This document shows positions 1 through 8,331 of a stretch of 64,000 nucleotides of DNA, piece by piece; the stretch's first letter is position 1, and every line of letters begins with the position of its first letter. The DNA comes from Martinezella calliandrae (GTDB lineage Bacteria; Pseudomonadota; Alphaproteobacteria; Rhizobiales; Rhizobiaceae). The translations under genes were made by a program, and so were the position numbers. The stretch lies in contig NZ_JARFYN010000037.1 in assembly GCF_030272695.1 (NCBI RefSeq), positions 1-64,000 of the forward strand, given 5' to 3'. The notes below the pieces were generated by a model. It was not told the DNA's origin and did no database searches. It worked only from the letters and a program-made list of their open reading frames with translations.

Positions 1-162
1 GCGATCAGCATCCGATTCCAGATCGAGATAGATCGATGGACGATGGTCGGCTATGGAGAGTGCCAATGTCGTCTTACCGACCTGACGCGGGCCGATGAGC
101 GCGACAGCTGGGCGCGTGTCTAGGAGTTCATTCAGTTCGGATGATATTCGACGGCTAATCAT
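1..162 (-). CDS. ATP-binding protein (AAA/DUF4143 type), N-terminal part only
   Basis: The reverse strand reads 54 codons from an ATG at 162 to the window edge. The product begins MISRRISSEL and carries a Walker A motif GPRQVGKTT at about residues 24-32, followed by a strand ending YLDLESD. This is the typical start of the DUF4143-type AAA ATPases, which are often orphan genes with a C-terminal endonuclease-like or winged domain. The C-terminus lies outside the window, so the family call rests on about 54 residues. The next upstream in-frame ATG codon is followed at once by a stop, so the start at 162 is well defined. Cellular role is unknown. Confidence 0.75.
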   Translation of the reverse strand, partial: MISRRISSELNELLDTRPAVALIGPRQVGKTTLALSIADHRPSIYLDLESDADR

Positions 163-254
163 CCTTGCATTTGTGGAGTGAAACTCCAGAATTGCAAGGA
201 CAAATTAGCGAACCTCACGAAACCCCGGACGCGGCGCTACACAAGCAACCGCGC

Positions 255-452
255 AGCGCGCCAGAAGATCTGATCGAGTTCGGACGCGCCTTGAAGTTCA
301 ATGCGGGGCAGCGTGTGCTGCGCATCTATCTTCCCTCCGCCACGCCCTCGATCGCGACAGGTATGCATCTCGGCTTGATCTATGCCTGGCTTGCGACTGT
401 CGGAGCCGAATATTTCCTCGCGGTCGGTCGCGGTGTCGGTGGCCTGGTCATT
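255..452 (+). pseudogene. Remnant of an ABC transporter permease (SsuC/TauC family)
   Basis: About 66 codons match the central to C-terminal part of aliphatic sulfonate/taurine/nitrate-type permeases: a cytoplasmic EAA-like loop (EDLIEFGRALKF), then RIYLPSATPSIATGM, then IYAWLATVGAEYFLAVG and a following glycine-rich turn. The open frame runs from 165 to 614, but the flanking residues match nothing in the family. The N-terminal membrane helices and the final helix are both missing. No binding protein or ATPase gene is nearby. This is a decayed fragment, not a working permease. Confidence 0.65.
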
Positions 453-627
453 GCGCTGGCGACCGAAACAGACGCCCTGAGGACGAAACTTATTTCCTGT
501 TTTCTGCGCAAGGAAAGACGGCCGTTCCTTTTAATCTACTATTTTTATAGACAAAATCTGTTCGTCGATAGGCCTGTCGAGGCTTGGATAGCGAACTCGC
601 GGCCCGATCAATGAGATGGAGGATCGC

Positions 628-813
628 ATGGAATCCGATTTCATCAGCCGCTTGAAGGTAGCCTTCAGGCGTCTTGCGCCTCGCCGGGTGAGCGAGCGGG
701 GCGTTTCCGGCAAACCGGTCGAAAGATCGATCGCTTCGGATGACGATCGTGAGCGATCGGCTCGCGATTACGAGTTCTACTATTGGTGCTCTACACCGGC
801 GCCCTGGTATTGA
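628..813 (+). CDS. Small hypothetical protein (61 aa)
   Basis: The start is the ATG at 628, chosen because GGAGG lies 6 bases upstream; an in-frame ATG at 616 lacks such a site. The product is basic in its first half (about 20 residues rich in Arg and Lys), acidic in the middle and ends with an aromatic tail YEFYYWCSTPAPWY. No domain is recognised. It sits 15 bases upstream of another tiny gene with a strong ribosome binding site, so the two may be co-translated. Function unknown. Confidence 0.5.
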   Translation: MESDFISRLKVAFRRLAPRRVSERGVSGKPVERSIASDDDRERSARDYEFYYWCSTPAPWY

Positions 814-828
814 GAAAGGAGGCACGCC

Positions 829-972
829 ATGGCACTGGCCTTCGATCTGCGACGACCGGTTGTGAAACAGTTTCAGAACAGCATCCGATCACATCTTGTC
901 TATGGTATCGAAGTTTGCTCCGTCGTCTCGTCCTTAGTATTTCTATTCGCGCTCGTGGCGGGAGTGATCTGA
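829..972 (+). CDS. Very small single-span membrane protein (47 aa)
   Basis: ATG at 829 follows a near-perfect AGGAGG (818-823) at good spacing. The 47-residue product starts MALAFDLRRPVVKQF and has one predicted membrane span in its last 20 residues (VCSVVSSLVFLFALVAGVI). It directly follows the 61-aa gene. The strong ribosome binding site and amphipathic-then-hydrophobic layout argue that it is real, but no family is recognised and no function can be given. Confidence 0.5.
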   Translation: MALAFDLRRPVVKQFQNSIRSHLVYGIEVCSVVSSLVFLFALVAGVI

Positions 973-1045
973 TGCTCCATTCCCCTGATCGCGGCCCCTA
1001 CGCGGGGCGCGTGCCGCAGCCTCAATTCACGATGACGGGGCTGCG

Positions 1046-1630
1046 ATGAGCAAAGTGCTGATCTTGCCGGGTCTGTTCGGTTCGGGAGAAGGGCATTGGC
1101 AACATTACTGGCTGCAGGATCAGCCGGACTGCCGTCTGGTGGATCAGGAGGACTGGGATCATCCGAATTTGCAAGACTGGATGACGAAGCTCGACGCGGC
1201 GTTGGAGGCGGCGGGAGAGGCCTACGTCGTGGCTCACAGCCTCGGCTGCCTGCTGGCCGCGAGACTGGCGGGCCGCCCGACGGCGCAACGGGTCAAGGGT
1301 GCGTTGCTCGTCGCGCCCTGTGATCTTAGCGCGACGGAGGCGCTGCATGCTGGGCATATCTCTTTCGGAACCATGCCCACCGAGGCCCTGCCTTTCCCCA
1401 GCATGACGATCGGAAGCCTGAACGACATATATATGACGCTTGACCGCCTTACGCTCTTCGGGCGCCTTTGGAAATCCGATCTCCGCAATATCGGCCTTGC
1501 GGGTCACATCAATGTCGCGAGCGGCTTCGGGCGCTGGCCGAGTGGGTATGGCCTACTGGAGACGCTGAAGGCGCGCGCCAGGCGCCGAAGACCGCGGGAT
1601 ACAATGCCCGCGGCTGGCGCGACCGTTTAA
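1046..1630 (+). CDS. RBBP9/YdeN-type alpha/beta serine hydrolase
   Basis: A 194-residue cytosolic hydrolase of the RBBP9/YdeN family. The N-terminus VLILPGLFGSGEGHWQ carries the family's oxyanion-loop signature. The nucleophile is Ser65 in VVAHSLG, and likely partners are Asp127 (GSLND) and His154 (LAGHIN). Length is normal for the family. The last about 25 residues are Arg-rich and atypical (ARARRRRPRD). Substrate unknown. It reads toward the peroxiredoxin gene 115 bases downstream, but that gene has its own strong ribosome binding site and the two need not be an operon. Confidence 0.85.
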   Translation: MSKVLILPGLFGSGEGHWQHYWLQDQPDCRLVDQEDWDHPNLQDWMTKLDAALEAAGEAYVVAHSLGCLLAARLAGRPTAQRVKGALLVAPCDLSATEALHAGHISFGTMPTEALPFPSMTIGSLNDIYMTLDRLTLFGRLWKSDLRNIGLAGHINVASGFGRWPSGYGLLETLKARARRRRPRDTMPAAGATV

Positions 1631-1744
1631 CAAGAAGGCTTTTCTTTGAAAGCATTAAACGCCATCCTGTGGCAGATTCTTTAAACCCAACGTCGTCGCG
1701 AACAATTTTGACCAGGACGACGATCCGATTTTTGGAGGACACAC

Positions 1745-2404
1745 GTGAGCCTACGTATCAACGATATCGCACCCGATTTCACCGCCGACACGACCCGCGG
1801 GCAAATTCAGTTCCACGACTTTATTGGCAACGGCTGGGCGGTGCTTTTTTCGCATCCCAAGAATTTCACGCCGGTTTGCACGACTGAGCTTGGGGCAATG
1901 GCGGGCCTTGAGCAGGAATTCGAAAATCGTGGCGTCAAGATCATCGGCATTTCTGTCGATCCGGTCGAAAGCCACAGCAAGTGGAAGAGCGACATCAAGA
2001 CGGCGACCGGATTCGAAGTCGAATATCCGCTGATTGGCGACAAGGACCTCAACGTCGCCAAGCTCTATGACATGCTGCCAGCTGGCGCCGGCGAAAGCTC
2101 CGAAGGCCGCACGCCTGCCGACAACGCCACCGTGCGGTCGGTTTTCGTTATTGGCCCCGACAAGAAGATCAAGCTGATCCTCACCTATCCGATGACGACG
2201 GGGCGCAACTTCAATGAAATCCTGCGCGCTATCGACTCCATTCAATTGACGGCGAAGCATCAGGTCGCCACGCCGGCGAACTGGCAGCGGGGCGAGGATG
2301 TCATCATCACGGCCGCCGTATCCAACGAGGATGCCATCATGCGTTTCGGTTCGTTCGATACTATCCTGCCTTATCTGCGCAAGACGAAGCAGCCGTCGGC
2401 CTGA
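1745..2404 (+). CDS. 1-Cys peroxiredoxin (Prx6 family)
   Basis: Thiol peroxidase that reduces H2O2 and organic hydroperoxides in the cytosol. The peroxidatic cysteine is Cys45 in the motif HPKNFTPVCTTELG. The 219-residue length and the long C-terminal extension fit the Prx6/AhpC-TSA 1-Cys group; no resolving CP pair is seen. The start codon is GTG, chosen because TTGGAGGA lies just upstream. A strong hairpin terminator follows 13 bases after the stop, so the gene is probably transcribed alone or ends a short unit. Confidence 0.93.
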   Translation: MSLRINDIAPDFTADTTRGQIQFHDFIGNGWAVLFSHPKNFTPVCTTELGAMAGLEQEFENRGVKIIGISVDPVESHSKWKSDIKTATGFEVEYPLIGDKDLNVAKLYDMLPAGAGESSEGRTPADNATVRSVFVIGPDKKIKLILTYPMTTGRNFNEILRAIDSIQLTAKHQVATPANWQRGEDVIITAAVSNEDAIMRFGSFDTILPYLRKTKQPSA

Positions 2405-2417
2405 GCAGGCGACGTCC

Positions 2418-2455
2418 GGGAACGCCGCTCGGATTTGAGCCGCGTTCCCTTTTTT
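2418..2455 (+). terminator. Rho-independent terminator after the peroxiredoxin gene
   Basis: A 13-bp stem (GGGAACGCCGCTC at 2418-2430 against GAGCCGCGTTCCC at 2437-2449, one mismatch) encloses a 6-base loop and is followed by six T residues at 2450-2455. It ends peroxiredoxin transcription and lies just before the convergent cellulose operon end at 2481, but the T-run favours the plus strand. Confidence 0.88.
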
Positions 2456-2480
2456 GCTGGTCGAACCTCAATCAATAAAA

Positions 2481-4820
2481 TCAGTGGTCCGGATGTAGGG
2501 TGAGCCTCAGATCGATGAGGCCGCGATTTCCGTCCCTGTTGCCGGTCGCGGCGACGGCGTTGAATATGCGCCCCGCATCGTCGTACATTTTGAGATTGAG
2601 ATAACAGTAGCCGCGCAGAACCATTAAATCGACGCGTTCCTGCTGCAGTTGCGCGCGTTGATCGAGATAGATCAGGGTTTCCTGATAGCGCTTGGCGGCA
2701 AATGCGGCAAGCGCGCGATCAGCCAGTATGGCAACCTGCAGCTCAGCGGCGCGTTGGCGGTTGAGAGGCGCCTTGGCTGCGGCGACAGCCGCGTTGTTGG
2801 CGAGCCCCGCGCGCAGATAGGCGAGGCTTTGCCCATAGGCTGCGTCTTCGCGCGCCTTGCCGGGCGGACCGTTCAGAGCGACCTGGAAGGCTTCGATCGC
2901 TTCCATCGGACGGTTGAGATCCATCAGGCACCAGCCACGAGACAACGCATCCGCCGGATCGAGGCGCTGCGCATTTGTCGTCGTGGAGCAACCACGCGGT
3001 CCGCGCACGCCGCGTCGAACCGTCGTGATTTGCCTCTCCGGCTGGCCGTATCCCGTAGGGGCGACAGTGCGTTGGCGCGTGTTGATATTGGTCTCGGATG
3101 TTTGAGGTGGGGTCATAAGCGGCCGTGGGCCGGTGGGGGTAATGGTCATTTGCGGCACCGCCTGAATTGGCGAAGGCAGCGGTACGGAGCCGATGGATGT
3201 TCGGGGTGTGGTCTCGCCCAGCCTGGCGATACGCTCCGAACGGCCCGCCCACAGCCGTTGAATTTCGGCTACGCCCTGCCGGTCATTCAACTGATTGCGG
3301 GTAATGACCAGGCCATAGGCCGAAGGTTCATCGTCGGGTTTCCAGCGCAACGCCGTCTCGAACCAGCGTGCCGCGGTTTGCGGCTGATTGAGTGTACGTG
3401 CATACCATCCGAATTCCTGCGCGGTCGGAACGTATTTTTGCTCGATGACTTCGGCGGCCATGCGGCTTAGCACGTCTTCGCTGAGATTGGCTGGTGGTTG
3501 CAGCGCCATCAAATTGGCGGTGGCCGCGAGGTAGGTCGCTGTCGCATCCTTGGAATCGTTGCGCCATCTGAACATGACGTCTTCGGCTTCCTGAGGCTTA
3601 TGGTCGGCGATCAGGATCAGGGCCAAACCCTGCGATGCCGAGGCGGAATCGTCCTTGCTGCGGGCTGCGCGGAACCACTTTTCCGCTTCGTCATGGTTTT
3701 CCCGGCGCAGATGATACCAGCCGAGGAGCAGGGCATCGGACGCCAGACCCTGGGTTAAAGCCGCTTGTTCAACCTGCGATAGGTACTTCGGCGCCACGGA
3801 CAGTTTCGGATCGTCATTGCCCTCGGCGACGAAGCGCCGCGCCAGGTCTGTGCGGATGCTGTCAAATTCCCGCCCGCCGTTGCCGTCGGGTCTCTCCAGC
3901 GCAAGAAGATCCTGCATGGGCTGGTAGGGCAGCAGTGCCGACGCCTTTTGTATGGTCGCAAGCCTCTCCTGTGGATTGACGCAATTGTTCAGGATGTAGA
4001 CGTAAGCGTCCTGGCCGCGGGCAGCCCGGTCGGTCTTGATGAATGCCTCGGCAACCCGCCACAGAATGTCGATTTCGCTGCAGGTCAGCAGGCTCGGCGT
4101 GTTGGCGCCGATATCGACAACGGTTGCATATTGCTTGAGATCGGATGCATTGACGAGGCGCGCACGCGCCTCGGCAACATCGAGGCGTTCCAGTAAGTCG
4201 GCGGGCGGTTGCCATCCGGTTTCCGCCGCTTGGCGATCCGCGATGGCCTTGCGCAGCTCGGCGTAGCGACCTTCTGAGTAGAGCTGCCACATGGCTTCGA
4301 GCTGCTTGTCGCTGTTTTGCGGGATGGCCAGAGGATCGGCAGGCGGTACCCAATTCGGATAAAGCGCTTGGAGACGGGAAATCTCTGCCTGGAGCCGGGC
4401 CTTGTCACCGCGGCTGGCGAAATAGCGCAGTGCGCTCTCGTCGACTTTTTGCGGCGCCGCGGGCTGCGGCGTCGCCGATTGAGGCGTCGCTTGAACAAAG
4501 GCATCGGATGGGGCCGCTGTTACTTGCGAAGCCGCCGATGTGTCCGGTGCCGCTTCAGCAGAGGCCGGTGTGTCGGACAAAACTGCGGAAGGGGCCGCTG
4601 CCTGGATGCGATCGGCGACTGCTTTCATATCGATAGGAGGCGAGTTGAAGGCTATTTCTGTTGGCTTGATGCTTCCGGTCTGCGCCACTTGGTTGTCCGG
4701 GCGATTTTGCGCGACCAGTGCCAATCCTTCTTCGAGGCTCGCACGGTCTTTCATCGCGATGACAGATCCTGCCACTACGACTGCCGCGGAGACCGTTAGC
4801 AGAAGGGATTTTATAAACAC
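2481..4820 (-). CDS. Cellulose operon TPR protein (BcsK-like, large periplasmic repeat subunit)
   Basis: A 779-residue protein, last gene of the cellulose operon. It has an N-terminal signal or anchor helix (residues 1-23, MFIKSLLLTVSAAVVV start), a Pro/Ala-rich linker to about residue 130, then helical TPR-type repeats through most of the chain (for example the segment GWYHLRRENHDEAEKWFRAA) with a Pro/Thr-rich insertion near residues 550-610. No outer-membrane beta-barrel like the one that ends BcsC is evident, so it is closer to the BcsK-type repeat protein described for rhizobial operons. It probably scaffolds periplasmic export. The ATG overlaps the 3' end of bcsZ by 10 bases, which suggests translational coupling. 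Confidence 0.75.
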   Translation of the reverse strand: MFIKSLLLTVSAAVVVAGSVIAMKDRASLEEGLALVAQNRPDNQVAQTGSIKPTEIAFNSPPIDMKAVADRIQAAAPSAVLSDTPASAEAAPDTSAASQVTAAPSDAFVQATPQSATPQPAAPQKVDESALRYFASRGDKARLQAEISRLQALYPNWVPPADPLAIPQNSDKQLEAMWQLYSEGRYAELRKAIADRQAAETGWQPPADLLERLDVAEARARLVNASDLKQYATVVDIGANTPSLLTCSEIDILWRVAEAFIKTDRAARGQDAYVYILNNCVNPQERLATIQKASALLPYQPMQDLLALERPDGNGGREFDSIRTDLARRFVAEGNDDPKLSVAPKYLSQVEQAALTQGLASDALLLGWYHLRRENHDEAEKWFRAARSKDDSASASQGLALILIADHKPQEAEDVMFRWRNDSKDATATYLAATANLMALQPPANLSEDVLSRMAAEVIEQKYVPTAQEFGWYARTLNQPQTAARWFETALRWKPDDEPSAYGLVITRNQLNDRQGVAEIQRLWAGRSERIARLGETTPRTSIGSVPLPSPIQAVPQMTITPTGPRPLMTPPQTSETNINTRQRTVAPTGYGQPERQITTVRRGVRGPRGCSTTTNAQRLDPADALSRGWCLMDLNRPMEAIEAFQVALNGPPGKAREDAAYGQSLAYLRAGLANNAAVAAAKAPLNRQRAAELQVAILADRALAAFAAKRYQETLIYLDQRAQLQQERVDLMVLRGYCYLNLKMYDDAGRIFNAVAATGNRDGNRGLIDLRLTLHPDH

Positions 4821-5860
4821 TCGGGATGTTTCTCCTCAACAAAAGCCAAGCCTAACAATTGAAGGGTCGACGGATAGTAGAGTGACGGTACAAACTGCCG
4901 AGCCGAGGCGGGCAATTTCGCTCCGCTTGTTACGCACGCCAAAACATCGTCAACAACTCGGTAACCTGGGTCCACAAGGGGTTGCTTTGGCTTGCCCGTT
5001 GCCAGGTCGATTGTAGCCGGCTCATCGCCTTCGACGGTCATACCCGCCTGCAGCCGTGTCAGCAGCGCCGTGTCGGATATCCCCGCTCGCACAAGGTAAA
5101 GTGGGATACGAATCGCATTATAGCCGAATTCGGCCTCGAAGCCGTTAGCGGGTCTGGGCATGGTACGCAGGCTCACCCAGTCCGCTGGCAATTTCCGCGG
5201 CCCGACCTGCATCGAGCGGAGCAGGGACAGGCCATCCTCCGTCAGCTTTTGCCATTCATCCGAAGGAGCAAGCAGCGCCATGACGGGGATGGCTTCATAA
5301 ACCCAGTAGGAGGGATTGACGACCGGTCCGTCATCGCGTTCTGAGGCCGCATAGCCTTGGATACCCGGCAGAAGCAGCGTGCGTCCGCCGGCGTGGATCA
5401 CGGCATGCGACAGAAGCGCCCTCGCTATCGTCGCTGCCGCCTCAAGATAATCCTTCTTGTTCCACGCAGATCCCGCCAGCGCCAAGGCGTAAGCGATCAG
5501 CATGTCGCCGTCGGAGGCATTGTTCGTGTCCGTCACGTGGGGCGTGACGGCCGGGTCCCATTTCCACGCCGCAAGACCATCGTCGCGCAGCAGGAGCTCG
5601 GTTCGCGTGAAATACCAAATTTGCTCGAAATCGGCGGGACTGTTTGAAAGATAGGCAAGCAACAAGCCATAACCTTGCCCCTCGCTATGACTGATATTGC
5701 CGTTGCCGTTATCGACGATGCGGCCGGTCGCGTCGAGGAATTTCGCCTTGTAGGCCGCCCATGCCTGCGGATCGATTGCGGCGTGTTGCGCCGCAAGTTG
5801 CTGGCACATCATCATGAGAGCGATACAGCCGGTAACGACCAAGGTGCGCCAACGCCTCAT
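4811..5860 (-). CDS. bcsZ: Periplasmic endo-1,4-beta-glucanase of the cellulose operon (GH8, BcsZ/CelC)
   Basis: A 349-residue GH8 glucanase that trims or edits nascent cellulose in the periplasm. It has a signal peptide (residues 1-25, ending QLAAQ), the general acid Glu60 in SHSEGQGYG, and the acidic motif ASDGD at 115-119. The ATG at 5860 overlaps the bcsB stop as ATGA; the open frame extends further upstream only inside bcsB and that extension is not real. Cellulose production in rhizobia commonly needs this enzyme. Its 3' end overlaps the following TPR gene by 10 bases. Confidence 0.93.
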   Translation of the reverse strand: MRRWRTLVVTGCIALMMMCQQLAAQHAAIDPQAWAAYKAKFLDATGRIVDNGNGNISHSEGQGYGLLLAYLSNSPADFEQIWYFTRTELLLRDDGLAAWKWDPAVTPHVTDTNNASDGDMLIAYALALAGSAWNKKDYLEAAATIARALLSHAVIHAGGRTLLLPGIQGYAASERDDGPVVNPSYWVYEAIPVMALLAPSDEWQKLTEDGLSLLRSMQVGPRKLPADWVSLRTMPRPANGFEAEFGYNAIRIPLYLVRAGISDTALLTRLQAGMTVEGDEPATIDLATGKPKQPLVDPGYRVVDDVLACVTSGAKLPASARQFVPSLYYPSTLQLLGLAFVEEKHPECL

Positions 5861-8331
5861 TCGTGCCTGCCAATCTTTGCAAGGATTCCGGATGTTGTGA
5901 CGCCGATCAATAGGAAGAGCATCACGACGAGGAATGCGTAGGACAGAATGTTGGTCGAAAGCCAGTTGGCGGCAATCAGACGGTAGTTGGTGAACGACCA
6001 AGGCTGAGACATGACAAAGTCGAAACGGCTGACTGGCACCGTGTCGACCTTTCCGGTCTTGCTGGAGTAAACGGTGATATGACCGGCGATCCGTGGCCAA
6101 TTGCTCTCGGACGTCATGGCCTCGGCTCCTGCTCGCAAGTCCTTTGCAGAAGGCGCGGAGACGATCGTCCAGGTTGACTCGCCTGTGGCGCTCGTTCCCT
6201 GGGCAATCATGAAGCTGTTGACATTCGAGGGGGTGAAGACGCGCTCTGCACTGGGAATGAACTGCAGGGAACTCAACGATATGTCGAAGTTTCGACGCAT
6301 CCAATCCTGAAACAACGAAATCTGGTGCTGCAAAGCACCGCCACCAACTCTCGCGCGCCACTCGGCGAGTGTGATTGCCGCTTCCGGCTCGGCGCCTTGC
6401 CCGGCGATAACGGGGCGCCAGGATGCCTGACTGGTGGTCGCGATATTCATCTGCGACAACGTCGTCGTCGGCATCTGCGAAATCGAGCCCACGAAAATCG
6501 CATCGCGATTTCCGACGCCGCCCGGCGAAGCAATAAGATCGACCGCGATCGGATGTCCCGCGACGACTGCCACCCGCCCTAGCAATGTCGCGGTTGCGGA
6601 TAAAGTGTCGGGGTCGGCCCGATCGATGAAAAGGGCTGCCGGCACGGTACCGCGGTTGTAGGGATAGCCGGTGCCCGCCAGCGCCGCGAGATTTGGGCGC
6701 TGACCGACCCTGGCGTAATCCGGCATATGAAATTCGCTCGTATCGAAAAGTGCAAAGCGCGGTGTTGAAGTGGAGGTCGTGCCCGGCAGGCAAACTTGGT
6801 CTTCGTTGGTCAGCAACATCGCTTCCAGCGTCACGGTGTTGAGACCCGGTTTGAAGTGGCGCATCGTCACGCGAATGGGTAGGTGCCGGAAAATACCGCC
6901 ACTGGTTGCAGTGATGGGCTTCGTTGTGGCGATGCTTCCGTTTACATAGACATCAATATGGCTCCCCGGCTGAACATTTTTTGCATAGGCGGCATCGAGG
7001 AAGATTGTCGCCTCGCCATAGGCATTGGCATAGAAGTCCGCCGGGACTGCCACGTTGAAGCTGGTGTGGAAGCGGCGACCAGAAAATTCCGTGGTGTTGA
7101 TTCCCAATTGCGAGAATGCAAGGCTCGTATCGGAAGAGAAGAATGGCGCGTCCGGCGCGCTCCATCGCTGGGTTACCAATGTATCGCGAAGGACCTTCGG
7201 GTCTCTGTCTGTTGGCGAAACGATGGTATCTATTGCTGCTGAGACCGCCTGCCAGGACGGCCCGCTGACGAGCAGGATTGTAGAGCCGGTCCGTGGATCC
7301 TTGACGAAGGTTGCCAATCCGGCGGTCTGTGCTGCCTCAGGTGCCGAAAACAAGGGTTGTAGTTCAGCTGGTGTCCCGATGAGCACCGTCATCTTTCCGG
7401 GGCCAGTGGGCGGCACGGAGTCCGTATTGAAAGAGAAGGTTTCATTCGGCATTCCGCTCAGTAGCGATAGACCCTGAGCAAGCCGCAGCAGCGGTTTTGT
7501 GGTGCCCGGCTGCGCCAGAGCGGGCACGACGAGGTTGAATTCAGTTTTTCCCGCGTCATCAACTCCGATTGCGCGGATCGCATCCGTGTTCGATGGCTTT
7601 TGCGCATCCTGTTCGGCGAAGCTCAAATAGGTCTTTGAGGGATCGATATCGGACCAGAGTTCGTAGGTTGATTGGATGTTGCAATCGGTGCGGTGGCGCT
7701 GTGTCGCTTCGAAGGTCACCAGATTGGCGCCGGGCTGCAACAGGCCGCGCGGGATGTCGAAACTTATCGCCGAAGCGTTATCCGGCGAACCGATCTGCTG
7801 CTGGCCAATTGCACGATTGTTAAGAAGGATGGTCAGCTGTGAAGCTTCGGGCGCAACGACAACGGCATTCTGATAGGCGAAATGGAACTTGGCGGGAGCG
7901 GCAGCCTGTTCGGGAGTGAGATAGATCGACCAGGATCTTCGATCGTATTCGCCCTCCAATCGAAAATCCGCGAACGGCACCACATATCGCTGGAATTCGG
8001 GAGTCGCAGGAACTGCCGTCACCATCGGATTGTTTCGCGCCGGCACGACGGGCGTGACCGGTTGCCGCGTGACCTCCTGCGGCGTGCTTGCCTTGGGGGT
8101 GGCCGCTTGCGACGGCGCTATTTGCGGAGCTGCCACTTGTGGAACGGTCACCTTTGGGGTCGTCACCTGCGGCGTGGTCGTTTGCGGTGCAGTTACCCGC
8201 GGCATCAATGTTTCCGGCACGATCGGCTTCAAAGTCTTCGACCGTTCGCCGGACATGTCGAAGGGGGCCGTCTGCGCATGAACGACTGTGACGCCAAACA
8301 GGAAAAGGAGCGCTGAAAGGACGCTTTTCAT
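5857..8331 (-). CDS. bcsB: Cellulose synthase regulatory/periplasmic subunit BcsB
   Basis: An 824-residue periplasmic partner of BcsA. It has a signal peptide (residues 1-20, ending VVHAQ), a Pro/Thr-rich repeat linker at 46-97, two repeats of carbohydrate-binding and flavodoxin-like domains through the body, and a C-terminal membrane anchor (residues about 790-818, SYAFLVVMLFLLIGV) that docks on BcsA. The start at 8331 overlaps the bcsA stop as TGATG; an upstream open extension to 8571 lies within bcsA and is rejected. Known role of the family: guides the glucan chain through the periplasm and is required for synthase activity. Confidence 0.94.
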   Translation of the reverse strand: MKSVLSALLFLFGVTVVHAQTAPFDMSGERSKTLKPIVPETLMPRVTAPQTTTPQVTTPKVTVPQVAAPQIAPSQAATPKASTPQEVTRQPVTPVVPARNNPMVTAVPATPEFQRYVVPFADFRLEGEYDRRSWSIYLTPEQAAAPAKFHFAYQNAVVVAPEASQLTILLNNRAIGQQQIGSPDNASAISFDIPRGLLQPGANLVTFEATQRHRTDCNIQSTYELWSDIDPSKTYLSFAEQDAQKPSNTDAIRAIGVDDAGKTEFNLVVPALAQPGTTKPLLRLAQGLSLLSGMPNETFSFNTDSVPPTGPGKMTVLIGTPAELQPLFSAPEAAQTAGLATFVKDPRTGSTILLVSGPSWQAVSAAIDTIVSPTDRDPKVLRDTLVTQRWSAPDAPFFSSDTSLAFSQLGINTTEFSGRRFHTSFNVAVPADFYANAYGEATIFLDAAYAKNVQPGSHIDVYVNGSIATTKPITATSGGIFRHLPIRVTMRHFKPGLNTVTLEAMLLTNEDQVCLPGTTSTSTPRFALFDTSEFHMPDYARVGQRPNLAALAGTGYPYNRGTVPAALFIDRADPDTLSATATLLGRVAVVAGHPIAVDLIASPGGVGNRDAIFVGSISQMPTTTLSQMNIATTSQASWRPVIAGQGAEPEAAITLAEWRARVGGGALQHQISLFQDWMRRNFDISLSSLQFIPSAERVFTPSNVNSFMIAQGTSATGESTWTIVSAPSAKDLRAGAEAMTSESNWPRIAGHITVYSSKTGKVDTVPVSRFDFVMSQPWSFTNYRLIAANWLSTNILSYAFLVVMLFLLIGVTTSGILAKIGRHE
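8041..8196 (-). repeat. Pentapeptide-like Pro/Thr repeat region within bcsB
   Basis: Residues 46-97 of BcsB repeat the period-5 pattern T-x-P-Q-V/A about ten times (TAPQT, TTPQV, TTPKV, TVPQV, AAPQI and so on). It forms an extended linker directly after the signal peptide, before the first folded domain. The DNA is correspondingly repetitive and may vary in length between strains. Confidence 0.8.

Noticed and set aside
4811-6793. 660-residue version of BcsZ
   Set aside because: The extra 311 residues lie antiframe inside bcsB. The signal peptide starts at the ATG at 5860, which overlaps the bcsB stop.
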